A DNA stretch of 64,000 bases. Origin: Muscardinus avellanarius (lineage: Eukaryota > Chordata > Mammalia > Rodentia > Gliridae). The notes below the pieces were generated by a model. The model made no database searches, had not been told where the DNA came from, and saw only the letters and a program-made list of their open reading frames with translations. Location of the stretch: the NCBI GenBank assembly GCA_963383645.1, contig OY726567.1, forward strand, positions 65,529,234-65,593,233. The letters are read 5' to 3'. The position numbers were made by a program, and so were the translations under genes. Shown here in pieces: positions 9,401 through 18,655 of the stretch (within the stretch, counting starts at the first letter, position 1; each line of letters opens with the position of its first letter).

Positions 9401-10200
9401 AAAGCTGAGCGTGGTAGCACACGCTTGTAATCCCAGCATTTGGGAGGCTGAGACCGGAGGATGCAGTTCGCGGACAGCCTCAGCTACTTAATGAGGCCCT
9501 CTGCAACTCAGTAAGATCCTGTTTCAAAATAAAGAATAAAAAATAGGGCAGGGGGTGTAGCTTGGAGGTCAAATGCCTCTGGGTTCCATCCCTAGATCCA
9601 CAAAAAAAATCTATATTTATATATAACTTTGAAAATATTTGTACAATAAACCTATAGTGAAACCTAAAAGCTGGGTAGGGTGGCAGATGCCTGTAATCCC
9701 AGTACTTGAGAGGCTGAGAGGATTGCAGGTATGAGGCCAGCCTCACCTACTTAGTGAGGCCCTCTGCAACTTAGTGACACCCTGTTTCAAAATAAAGAAT
9801 AAAAAATAGGGGGATGTATAGCTGAGACATAGAAAGTCCCTGGTTTCAATCCCCAGTACCACACACACACAAATAAATTTAATTACAAGTGTACAAGTGC
9901 ACACTTGTAATCCCAGCATTTGGGAGGCTGATACAGGAGGATCGTGGTTCTCAGACAGCTCAGCTACTTAGTGAGGCCCTTTGCCACTCAGTGAGACCCT
10001 GTTTAAAAAAAAAAAGAATAAAAATATAGGGGTGGGTATGGAGTTTGGAGGGAGAATGACCATGGGTTCCATCCCCAGTAATGCAAAAGAAAAAAGAACC
10101 CCAAACAAAAGCATAAACAAAAAATAAATAAAAAGGGAAGGGTTGAGAGTATATCTCAGAGATAGACTGTTCCTGAGTGCAATCACTAGTACGAACAAGA
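9400..10200 (+). mobile_element. Three B1-dID SINEs plus a lone ID monomer
   Basis: Plus-strand SINEs at about 9400-9605, 9668-9870 and 9895-10095, then an ID-like piece at 10130-10200 (AGAGTATATCTCAGAGATAGACTG). The B1 half (TTGTAATCCCAGCATTTGGGAGGCTG) and ID half (GTTCCATCCCCAGTA) are both readable. Confidence 0.85.
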
Positions 10201-10672
10201 AAAAAATAATTAATTAAACAAAATTACCCAGAACAGAGGAACAAAAGATGCCTATTGTTTAGGTGAGACTGATGAATCTCCCTCCACATCCAGTTACTGA
10301 CAATACTGTGTTATATTAAGAGAACACTACCTCTTGCGTTATTCTTAAAAATTATTTTCCAGTATTGAAAAGCACCTTTCGACTCGTATGTTAGTTATAA
10401 TTATCAGCACATAGAAATTGCTTAGAAATAAACCCACAGTGCTGGAACTCACCATTAAAAAGTTCCAAATGTGTCTAGTAATTGCAATCAAGAAGATCGG
10501 AGGAAGAAAATGTGGAATACCATTTTAACCTTTGGAAATGACCCAGTTACTTAACTACTAATTGCTGTAATTTGCTAGTTGTTAGTAAGATAATACAAAT
10601 TTTTGTTAATATCTGTGAGTTTTGAGAATAGAGAAAATCTAGGTAAAACAATAGTTTATAGCTTTTTCTTTT
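10201..10672. other. AT-rich spacer, nothing recognised
   Basis: No ORF of interest and no repeat family recognised. Part of the left arm with no clear counterpart seen in the right-hand units. Confidence 0.3.
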
Positions 10673-10913
10673 GAGAGATAGTTTTATTTTTTTTATTTTA
10701 TTTTTTTTTTGGTGGTACTGGGGTTCCTGGAAACCCTTCTACCTCCGGGCTACACTCCCAGACCTAGTTTTACATTTTTTTTTAATTTGGAAACAGGGTC
10801 TCCTAAGCCAGCGCTTGCGGCTGGCTTCGAACCTGCGTGATCCTCCTGTCTCTGCCTCCCAAGCGCGGGGATTACAAGCGTGCGCCACCACGCCCGGCTG
10901 AGAGATAGTTTTA
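10673..10913 (-). mobile_element. Young B1-dID SINE with 14-bp target duplication
   Basis: Antisense SINE flanked by GAGAGATAGTTTTA at 10673-10686 and 10900-10913. It carries the diagnostic GGGGTTCCTGGAA (ID part), CCTAAGCCAGC and CCAAGCGCGGGGATTACAAGCG text shared with the copies at 43603, 47339 and 54441. CpG-rich and little decayed, so recent. Confidence 0.92.
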
Positions 10914-10944
10914 AATTTAAAATTGTGATTTAAAAAAACACAGC

Positions 10945-11130
10945 TATTGGAGCCTGATGGTGTATGTCTGTAATCCTAGCTACAGGGGAGACTGAGACAA
11001 GAATTCCCGTTTCAAGCCAGCCTGGGTAACTTAGCAAGACTCTCTGTCTATATTAAAAAAAAAAAGGCCTGGGGATGTAGTTCAGTGGTAGAGCACCCCC
11101 GTGGATTCAAGTCCCAATACTGCAAGAAAA
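10945..11130 (+). mobile_element. B1-dID SINE
   Basis: Plus strand, GCCTGATGGTGTATGTCTGTAATCCTAG start and a good ID box GGGATGTAGTTCAGTGGTAGAGCA near 11072-11096. Confidence 0.85.
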
Positions 11131-11337
11131 AAAAAACAAAACCAACACTTGCATAAGCAAATATGTGTAACTATACTAATCAGCCACTCAAGTGAGGAAA
11201 CATGGAAGATATATTTCAAGAACATGAAAAACACAACATAAGAAACGGGGAGAAACCACCATCCTGCAGAGTGCCTCAATGTTTTCAAGAATTTGCTAAC
11301 AAAGTAGCTGCATAAGTGATGTATTTTATAACCACTG

Positions 11338-11338
<1 letters not shown>

Positions 11339-11397
<59 letters not shown>

Positions 11398-11553
11398 AAG
11401 AAGAAGAAGAAGAAGAAGAAGAAGAAGAAGGAGAAGGAGAAGGAGAAGGAGAAGGAGAAGGAGAAGGAGAAGGAGAAGGAGAAGGAGAAGGAGAAGGAGA
11501 AGGAGAAGGAGAAGGAGAAGGAGAAGGAGGGAAGAGAAGAGAGAGAGAGAAAG
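11339..11553. repeat. (GA)n(GAA)n(GGAGAA)n purine tract, 215 bp
   Basis: GA units, then GAA, then GAAGGA repeated, then GA again. The long Ser/Pro, Glu/Gly and Leu ORFs through it are composition artefacts. Confidence 0.97.
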
Positions 11554-11654
11554 AGAGAACATTTACCATAGTAGAAGGAATATATTCTTTAATTACAAAT
11601 ACAATTTAGTTATAATGAATGAAGAATTCAAAACAGACTATGTAGAAAATGATG

Positions 11655-11835
11655 AGAAGGCTGAGCCTTTGGGAGGCTGAGACAGGCAGATCTCTGTTTG
11701 AGGACAGCCTCAGCTACTTAGTGAGGTCCTCTGCAACTTTGTGAGACCCTGTTTCAAAGTAAAGAATAAAAAATAGGCTGGGGAGTAGCTCCAAGGTACA
11801 ATGCCCCTGGGTTCAATCCAGTGCCACCACGCATG
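11655..11835 (+). mobile_element. B1-dID SINE
   Basis: GCCTTTGGGAGGCTGAGACAGG start, ends at TGGGTTCAATCCAGTGCCACCACG. Confidence 0.8.
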
Positions 11836-11894
11836 GCTGAAGCATGTCTTTTTAAAAATAATATGCTATATGAATTTATTTTTATATTATTACT

Positions 11895-12060
11895 ATATAA
11901 ATACTTTTTTTATTTTTATGTGGATAATATTGAAAATGGCATACATTTAGACTGTGCTCGATGCCCTCTTTCACCCCCACTTTCCCTTTCCCCCTCCCAA
12001 CAATTAGTGTCCAGGTTAACCATGCTACATTCATACTTTTACACATATTCAGAGGGACTC
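11895..12060 (-). mobile_element. L1 3'UTR fragment
   Basis: The antisense C-rich 3'UTR text (CCCCTCCCAACAATTAGTGTCCAGG near 11990) closely resembles the 3' end of the L1 at 35826-38465, so it is a short 5'-truncated relative of that subfamily. Confidence 0.7.
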
Positions 12061-12079
12061 CATATTATGGAGGGGAAAC

Positions 12080-12490
12080 CTCAGCAAAGCCGAAACATGT
12101 TTCTAAGCAAGAAAATTATGTAAACAAGCATTTCTCAGGACAAAAATAAAAACTCCTTCACAAATTTAACATGTCTTATCCTCAGGAATTACCCTAAAAT
12201 GAAAATTGAAATTTAATTTTTTTAATTTAAAATACATTTTTTGGGTCAGATGTTTAATTTTAGGGTCATAGCTTCTTTTTGTGACTGTTCTTATTGGAAC
12301 TTTGCCTTTTCATTGTCTGCACAAAAGTAAAATATATTAATTATGGTTGCCCATGGGCATTTTTAAATTATTTAAAGGAAGATGAAAATAGAAGCCTTGT
12401 ATGTAGTTTCTCTTTCTTTCTTTCTTTCTCTCTCTCTCTCTTTCCCCTCCCTCCCTCCCTTCCTTCCTTCCCTCCTTCCTTCTTTTGCTT
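12080..12490. other. Duplicated-unit spacer with CT/TTCC repeat
   Basis: 12085-12180 matches 50.56-50.64k inverted and 12240-12400 matches 49.80-49.98k inverted, so the left arm follows the same unit order. 12408-12485 is a TTTC/CT/CCCT pyrimidine repeat. Confidence 0.55.
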
Positions 12491-12539
12491 TGTATGTAGT
12501 ACTAAGGTTCTTGTTCTATTTCTGAAAAAGGTGGTAATG

Positions 12540-12715
12540 TTATGCAAGGCAGGTCTGTAATACCAATACGTGGGAGGCTGAAACAAGAAGGGTTGTAGAT
12601 TTGAGGGCAGCCTCAGCAACTTAGAAATACCTTGCTTCAAAATGAAAACTACAAAGGGTTGAGGATGTAGCTCATAGGAAGAATTCCTCTGAGTTAAATC
12701 CCCAGTGTCCCCCAA
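12540..12715 (+). mobile_element. Degenerate B1-dID SINE
   Basis: AATACGTGGGAGGCTGAAACAAG with an ID-like tail AGGATGTAGCTCATAGGAAGAATT. Old and diverged. Confidence 0.65.
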
Positions 12716-13918
12716 ACACCACCACTTGCTGGGCTCCTGGCAGGCAATGTCCCCTTGTCCTCTGGCTATGACCTCAGCCATCACAGCAGACAAGGGATGT
12801 GCTCAGGCTGAGTGGAGGGGCAGCTTGAGAAAGCTTCAGCTTTAGATCCCAATGGGTTGGGGGCAGGTGCCAAATTTGGGGCCCATTGAGGCAAACTATT
12901 AAAACCAGGTAAGTAAAGAATTGCATTTATACATGAATCTAGGGAGCAGGAACAGACTTGGATTATTCCTGCTCTCTAAGTCTTGAAAACTTTAAGGCAT
13001 TGTAAAAACAAGATTATCTTTCTCTAAGTGGGAGGTAGAGCTTACATTCACACTGGTGCCACAAAATTTCTGTAGACATGAAATTACTGGCGCACTGAAG
13101 AGCATCCTACTCCCCAGAACCCTTAAGATGGAGAGGACATTTTTGTACACATCATGCAGAATTTTCCGAGGCATGCTGCCACAGCCAACCAAAGCAAAAC
13201 AGGCTACAATCACAAGTCTTCTTTTCTTATCCTAAACAGCCATTGTCACCAGGCGCAGGGGTAAGAGGAGCCAAGTGCTGAACAGCTCCAGACCCTTTCA
13301 TAAACAGGAAAGCAAAGACGGTGTGGTCGCTGTACTCATTCAGAGAGGCCAGTGCAGGTGGGGCTGTGACAGAGGTGAACAAGGGATGTCAGGCCCCGAG
13401 ATAGGAAGGCTGAGGTAATGCTATGTCTCAGGAACTCCACATAATATCTCTGATATATATCAGACTGTGTACACACATACATACATGCATACCTAATGCA
13501 GATTGAAAACAGTGGCATTCTACCCTCAAGCTACACCCCAGTCCTTCGTATTGCTTGAGCCTGGGATCCTCCTAACTCTGTCTCCCAAGTACTGGGATTA
13601 TAGGTGTGTACGCCCATGCCTGACTCTGCTACATATTTCCTATGTTCAGTCTTGATCCTGAGGGAAGAAAAGAATTAGAGCCCTACAACACATTTTTTAG
13701 TAACAAATGTTCTATTTCTCCAAAAATATGGCTCTCTGCCTAAAAGAAGGTCAGCTTACCAAATGCTATGTCTTGCTGGGGCAGTAGCTCACATGGCCAT
13801 AGTCAGAGCATTTTTACATGAGAGACTGACTTATCATAGAGATAAAGGCTTTGGACTCCATGAGGTCATGTCCTTGCTGGCAGGTGATTATCATTTCATG
13901 TGTTAGCACAGTGACAGC
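12716..13918. other. Single-copy duplicated segment (left-arm copy)
   Basis: Inverted match to 23.18-24.40k and 48.03-49.25k. It contains a short reading frame on the minus strand (from 13213) starting M-I-V-A-C-F-A-L-V-G that is alike at 23949-24194, but the frames break at different places in each copy and no family is recognised. An old SINE monomer lies at 13520-13630. Probably non-coding. Confidence 0.5.
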
Positions 13919-14118
13919 NNNNNNNNNNNNNNNNNNNNNNNNNNNNNNNNNNNNNNNNNNNNNNNNNNNNNNNNNNNNNNNNNNNNNNNNNNNNNNNNNN
14001 NNNNNNNNNNNNNNNNNNNNNNNNNNNNNNNNNNNNNNNNNNNNNNNNNNNNNNNNNNNNNNNNNNNNNNNNNNNNNNNNNNNNNNNNNNNNNNNNNNNN
14101 NNNNNNNNNNNNNNNNNN
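13919..14118. other. Assembly gap (200 N)
   Basis: Exactly 200 N. The left flank matches the right-hand unit at about 48.07k and the right flank matches about 42.33k, both inverted, so several kilobases of unit sequence are absent between the flanks. Confidence 0.98.
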
Positions 14119-14149
14119 TTTAATAATTGTGTGTATAAGCTTGTGTGTG

Positions 14150-14475
14150 TGGTCTTGCTAAGTTTCCCAGGCTGGCCTCAAACCAATGTTCCTTCTCTCT
14201 CAGCCTCCTGGGTACTGGGATCATAACCATATGTCACTGGGCCCAGTTTCCACTTCGGCTTTTTTATTTTTTCCAGTACTAGGGATGGAACCCAGGGACA
14301 TTCTACCTGTGAGCTACGCCCCCAGCCCTATTTTTTATTCTTTATTTTTAAACAGGGTCTCACTAAGTTTCAGAGTGCCTCAATAAGTAGCTGAGACTGT
14401 CTGTAAACCTTGATCCTCATGTCTCAACCTCCCTAATGCTGGATTATAAGCATGCACAACCAACACAGCTTCCAG
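14150..14475 (-). mobile_element. B1 monomer and B1-dID SINE
   Basis: 14150-14258 is an antisense B1-type monomer (GGTCTTGCTAAGTTTCCCAGG), the homologue of 16.88-17.0k and 42.2-42.3k. 14265-14475 is a full antisense B1-dID element. Confidence 0.8.
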
Positions 14476-14479
14476 CATC

Positions 14480-15250
14480 CACTTCTAATTTTTTTGAGGA
14501 ACCATCATAGATTCGCCTAATGACTACCCCATGTTCATTTGGGGTCAGTCCAATAATCAAGACCAGGCCATGGTTATTGGGGGTTTTATTCCATACAGAA
14601 TCCCAAGCCCTTGGCCAAGAGCTCTCATCATAGATGAACCCCTATGTGCTAATGGCGGTGAAGCAATGAAATGATAGAATGTCCTCACAGAAACTGGCAT
14701 TTCAATTGATGATTGAACACCGATCACTAAAAATAAACACGAAGGGGCTGAGTGTGGAGAAGTGGAAAGAAAATAGGAAAGCGAGGTTCCTCAGCCAGTG
14801 CGCTGGGATCTGGATCTGGATTACCCAAAAGGACAACATATCAGACAGATCACAGAAGGAGAGGAACAAGCTCATGAGGACCAGGACGGTGCAGGTGGCT
14901 CTGACCTCGCACGCCACTCTGCGGGCGCAGCTGGTACTGCGCATGCGCCGCACGCGCCTCCAGGGGCGGAACAGCATCAGGACCATGAAGATGCTGCACC
15001 GGGCCAGGAGGGCCAGGCACTGGCTGTCGCAGAAGGCATAAGTGATTCCAGTGGCTGAAAAGTGCAGAGCCCCTTTCACAGGGGAGGCGCAATACAGGTA
15101 CATGTTCTCTGCGTTCATGTATTTACTATTTATTGGGCCAGCTACAAACACTGGAATACTGACATTTAACACAAAAGGGAGAACCCAGCAGAAGGAACAG
15201 CAGAGAACGATGCACATTCGGGATTGCATTCTGAGCTCTGCCCGCACAGA
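14480..15250. repeat. Left arm of the V1R inverted repeat
   Basis: This stretch (3' flank and 3' half of the minus-strand V1R) matches 16040-16860 in opposite orientation. The arms are separated by the 5' half of the intact gene, its leader and a SINE (about 15250-16040). Paired position sums stay near 31290. Confidence 0.85.
14585..14590 (-). promoter_or_regulatory. Conserved AATAAA downstream of V1R-2
   Basis: TTTATT on the plus strand in the context TTTTATTCCATACAG, the same context as the other V1R 3' flanks. Confidence 0.6.
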
Positions 15251-15601
15251 GATGCCCGAACTCAGTTTCAGGGCCTGGAAACCACTAAGGAAGCAGGTGG
15301 TGCTCAGGGAAGCCCCTCTGGCCACTCTGTGTAAATAGAAGAGCAGTTTACAGCCCGTGGCGTCCAGGAAAGACTTCACCCCCAACGCCGCCATGGTCTG
15401 CGGGATCCCCTTAGTCAGAAGCACCAAGGCGTTAGCCAAGAACAGCTGGCTGACGATCAAGTCTGCGGGTCTGAAGATCTGTGCAATGAGAAAAGTGCAG
15501 TTGTACAGGCAAAGGAGGCCAGAATTTGCGAGGACTCCCATGGCAGTCTGGATGAGGAAGGCCATCCCCCAGCCCAAGTCCACAGAAACCAGCCCATCCA
15601 T
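14702..15601 (-). CDS. Vomeronasal type-1 receptor, intact with altered C-terminus (V1R-2)
   Basis: 299 residues, single exon, V1R-family receptor. Same landmarks as the copy at 6631-7575: LRPADLIVSQLFLANALVLL in TM2, GCKLLFYLHRVARGASLSTT around Cys84/TM3, Cys171 in MYLYCASPV, and seven hydrophobic segments. NVS at 146-148 keeps an N-glycosylation sequon at the start of extracellular loop 2. The start is the shared MDGL codon, 53 nt after the splice acceptor. Odd: after the TM7 end FVFIFSD, the normal T-R/C-x-x-Q-F-C-F-A-C tail is replaced by RCSIIN, the result of a short deletion that fuses the reading frame to what is 3'UTR in the other copies. It lies head-to-head with the truncated pseudogene at 16045. 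All seven helices are kept, so it may be functional. Confidence 0.9.
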   Translation of the reverse strand: MDGLVSVDLGWGMAFLIQTAMGVLANSGLLCLYNCTFLIAQIFRPADLIVSQLFLANALVLLTKGIPQTMAALGVKSFLDATGCKLLFYLHRVARGASLSTTCFLSGFQALKLSSGISVRAELRMQSRMCIVLCCSFCWVLPFVLNVSIPVFVAGPINSKYMNAENMYLYCASPVKGALHFSATGITYAFCDSQCLALLARCSIFMVLMLFRPWRRVRRMRSTSCARRVACEVRATCTVLVLMSLFLSFCDLSDMLSFWVIQIQIPAHWLRNLAFLFSFHFSTLSPFVFIFSDRCSIIN

Positions 15602-15725
15602 GCAGAGAAGATGTGGGCTTTGATTTCTGTTTCTGAATCAGAAGAAGCTAGAAACTGAGTAAAGAGAACTGGGTTATTCTAATTGTATCCAGAAAGTGCA
15701 ACTTGTTGAACGCTTATCATTCCAA
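15602..15725 (-). promoter_or_regulatory. V1R-2 5' leader and splice acceptor
   Basis: GTTCTCTTTACTCAG on the coding strand ends at 15655, again 53 nt before the ATG. The upstream text (ACTTTCTGGATACAAT-like) is conserved with the other copies. Confidence 0.6.
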
Positions 15726-15759
15726 ATCAATATGAACGCTAAAAAAGATGATTTATTTA

Positions 15760-15975
15760 TTTAGTGGTACTGGGAATTGAACCCAGAAGTATTCTTTCTC
15801 TGAGCTACACATCCATCCATGTTTGTTTGTTTGTTTGTTTGTTTGTTTATTTATTTATTTATTTATTTTGAGACAGGGTCTTGCTAAGTTTCCCAGGCTG
15901 GCTTGGAATGTGGGCTTCTTTTTCCTCAGCCTTCCCAGTAGATGGAATTATAGACATACCCCACCAGGCTCCAAT
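15760..15975 (-). mobile_element. B1-dID SINE with (TTTG)n(TTTA)n
   Basis: Antisense SINE in the inversion spacer; GGTACTGGGAATTGAACCCAG start and a TTTG/TTTA microsatellite at 15822-15868. Confidence 0.85.
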
Positions 15976-16039
15976 AGCTGTGTTTTTTATTTTCTATTAA
16001 TTAAATCATTTATTTATTTATTTTATGGTAGTAGAGCAG

Positions 16040-16860
16040 AGCTCTGTGCGAGCAGAGCTCAGAATGCAATCCTGAACGTGCATCGTTCTCTGCTGTTCCT
16101 TCTGCTGGGTTCTCCCTTTTGTGTTAAATGTCAGTATTCCAGTGTTTGTAGCTGGCCCAATAAATAGTAAATACATGAACGCAGAGAACATGTACCTGTA
16201 TTGCGCCTCCCCTGTGAAAGGGGCTCTGCACTTTTCAGCCACTGGAATCACTTATGCCTTCTGCGACAGCCAGTGCCTGGCCCTCCTGGCCCGGTGCAGC
16301 ATCTTCATGGTCCTGATGCTGTTCCGCCCCTGGAGGCGCGTGCGGCGCATGCGCAGTACCAGCCGCGCCCGCAGAGTGGCGCGCAAGGTCAGAGCCACCT
16401 GCACCGTCCTGGTCCTCATGAGCTTGTTCCTCTTCTTCTATGGTCTGTCTGGTATTTTGTCCCTTTGGATAATCCAGGTCCAGAGCCCAGCGCACTGGCT
16501 GAGGAACCTCGCTTTCCTGGTGTCTTCGGGCTTCTCCACACTCAGCCCCTTCGTGTTTTTTTTTTTTTTTTTTTTTTTGAGTGATACCTGCACCTCACAG
16601 TTCTGCTTCACGTGCCGGACAGGGAGGAGCGGCACCCAAACGTGGCCTTTGGAACGCCAGTTTCTGTGATGCCATTTCCTCAGTTCTTTACTCCATAAAC
16701 AGCAGCACATAGGGGTTCATCTATGATGAGAACTAGTGGTCAAGGTCTTGGGATTGCATATGAAATAAAACTCCCTATAACCATGGCCTGGTCTTGCCTA
16801 TTGGATTGCCCCAAATGAACATGGTGTAAGTCATTACCCGAATCGGTGATGGTTCCTCAA
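16040..16860. repeat. Right arm of the V1R inverted repeat
   Basis: Opposite-orientation match to 14480-15250; includes the pseudogene, its AATAAA at 16764-16769 and the ACCATGGCCTGGTCTTG flank. Confidence 0.85.
16045..16669 (+). pseudogene. V1R pseudogene, 5' half missing (V1R-3)
   Basis: The homology begins in the codons for RAELRMQS (about residue 120 of the intact receptors), so TM1-TM3 are absent. An in-frame TGA at 16073-16075 replaces Arg128, the same stop as in the copy at 41062. From there the frame is open to 16669 through TM4-TM7 (NVSIPVFVAGPINS, MYLYCASPV, FFYGLSGILSLWI). Near the end a run of more than 20 T (about 16557-16578) has replaced the FVFIFSD codons with a poly-Phe stretch, and the normal TAG after the tail is CGG, extending the frame to QFL. 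No start or leader is left. It arose with the inversion joint at about 16.04k, where its missing half should be. Confidence 0.92.
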
Positions 16861-16874
16861 AATATTAGAAGTGG

Positions 16875-17240
16875 AAGCTGAGTGCAGTGCCATATGGTTA
16901 TGATCCCGGTACCCAGGAGGCTGAGGCAGAAGGAACGCTGGTACGCTGCTAGCCTGGGAAACTTGGCAAAACCTTTTTTTCAAAATATAATAAGGCTGTG
17001 ATTTGTCTCAGACATAGAGTGCACTTGGATTAAGTCTGTTTAACCACCTCACACATACACACACACACTCACACATAATCATGTACACATACACACACAA
17101 TAATTACATATGCAATTACCATATGATAAACAATTCTATTTCTGGATAATATATCCAAGCTGGGTGTGGTAGCGCATGCCTGTAATCCCAGTACTTGGGA
17201 GGCTGAGACAGAAGGATTGCATTCTCTCAACTTAGCAAGA
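16875..17240 (+). mobile_element. Two B1 monomers with CA-rich spacer
   Basis: 16875-17000 and 17157-17240, plus strand, GATCCCGGTACCCAGGAGGCTG and CCTGTAATCCCAGTACTTGGG. Homologous to 42225-42320 and 42745-42830, but the latter unit has an extra full SINE between them. Confidence 0.8.
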
Positions 17241-17650
17241 CTCTCAGAAACCCAGCCAAACGCTGGATTTAAAAACAGATCCCACCAGCCTGCGGCTTCT
17301 TCTTGGAGGGCCACTGATGCTCTGAGGCCACTGGGCCTGGCTAGTCTCTGGTCCTTCACTCATATACTAGTCTGAGAGTTGCTGTGCCTGTGTTTTGGTA
17401 GATGTGGTTAACAGCTACAATCCATTGACTCGAAGTGACTGAGGCTATCCTTGATAGATTATGTGGCCAGGTCTCTTTCAACCACTCAAAACTCTAGGGG
17501 GCAAAATGGCACTTTCCATGAGAAGAAAAAAATCCTGCCTGTAACTGTAATATCTATTCTTGCTGCAGTCCCAGCTAGTTAGTCCTGTCTGTAGATCAGA
17601 GCATGGTGGTCCATAGTATTTCCTTCCTAAAAACCAAACTATTCCTTTCA
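17241..17650. other. Duplicated-unit spacer
   Basis: Direct match to 42831-43225 and inverted match to 5647-6000. Contains no conserved ORF. Confidence 0.5.
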
Positions 17651-17652
17651 CT

Positions 17653-17653
<1 letters not shown>

Positions 17654-17722
<69 letters not shown>
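17654..17722. repeat. (CT)n microsatellite
   Basis: About 34 CT units with one TTTCT break. Confidence 0.97.
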
Positions 17723-17849
17723 CCCCACCCAAAATAACCTATAAATGTTAGGCCAGCACTTTACCAGTCATACGCCTTAAAATGTGAAAGGCAATATTAA
17801 GGGCTAAGGAGACGATATGGGACCTGAGGTAAGGTCCTGGAGCAGCCAG

Positions 17850-17980
17850 AAGGGGGGAGGGGGAGAAGGAGCAGGAGGAAGAAGACGAGTCTAAGGAGCA
17901 GAAGGAAGAGGAGGAAGAGGAGCAGGAGAAGCAGGTTCAGGAGTATCAAGAGGAGGAGGAGGAGGAGGAGGACGATGAGC
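17850..17980. repeat. GGA/GAA purine tract
   Basis: The plus strand is nearly all purine. Homologous to the longer tracts at 4936-5478 (opposite strand) and 43430-43990. Confidence 0.93.
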
Positions 17981-17984
17981 ATGG

Positions 17985-18345
17985 TGGTCTCCCAGAAGTT
18001 GGGTGAAGATGTACTGTCCCTGCCTTGGGTCTCAGGAGCAGGTCAAGTAAAGCAACACAAAACAAAAAGGGTCCCCTGGACTTAGGAAGAACCCAGATGC
18101 CACTGGAGCCTGAGAAGTTGCTATCCTAGAGGGCTGGGTGGGTGGAAGCCATATGGGGTCAGGAGAGGTGAGGAAATGTGGGCCTAGAACTCAGGAGCCT
18201 CTGAGAAGGGAGGACAGGAAGAAATGGGGCATCTGAAGGGCATCTGGAAAGATGGTGGGGTCCAAGCAAGGTTTCTGTTTCTTTGGTTGGTTTGGATACA
18301 CTTGCCATTATTTTGTTTCCTTTTTTAAAGTAACTTGTAATCACA
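17985..18345. other. Duplicated-unit spacer
   Basis: Direct match to 43990-44345 and inverted match to 4600-4930. No gene seen. Confidence 0.5.
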
Positions 18346-18351
18346 CGTGCG

Positions 18352-18405
<54 letters not shown>

Positions 18406-18476
18406 TTTCTCTTTCTCTACCTTGCTTTCCCACTTTCCTAGAAAAGGTGTTCGTGTGTGTGTGCGCGCATGTGTAA
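18346..18476. repeat. (GC/CA)n and (GT/GC)n pair
   Basis: GCGCGCGCACACAC run, 50-bp spacer, then a shorter GTGTGTGTGCGCGCATGTG run. Same arrangement as 4408-4568. Confidence 0.93.
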
Positions 18477-18479
18477 ATA

Positions 18480-18655
18480 GTGATTGAACCATGATGTTCT
18501 ACACAGAGCTGTATTCCCAACCCTTTCTGTTTACTTAGAAACAGGGTCTCTCTAGGTTGCTGCAATTCTTGCTACATTACTGAGGCTGTTCTCAATCTAG
18601 GAACCTCTGAGCTTCCAAAGTACTGGGATGACAGCATGCACCACCGTGCCTGGTC
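18480..18655 (-). mobile_element. Old B1-dID SINE
   Basis: Antisense, diverged; ATTGAACCATGATGTTCTACACAGAGC then GGGATGACAGCATGCACCACC. Homologous to 44500-44690 and, inverted, 4211-4400. Confidence 0.75.

Noticed and set aside
11072..11130. tRNA-like boxes in SINE right halves
   Set aside because: The ID monomer descends from tRNA-Ala but has no cloverleaf; these are SINE parts and not tRNA genes.
11285..11609. Ser-Pro, Glu-Gly and poly-Leu frames
   Set aside because: Translations of the GA/GAA/GGAGAA microsatellite.
13851..14123. Frames through runs of N
   Set aside because: Assembly gaps, not sequence.
14679..15623. Several frames of 80-120 codons opposite the V1R genes
   Set aside because: They recur at every V1R because the receptor sequence is conserved; they are antisense shadows with no family similarity.
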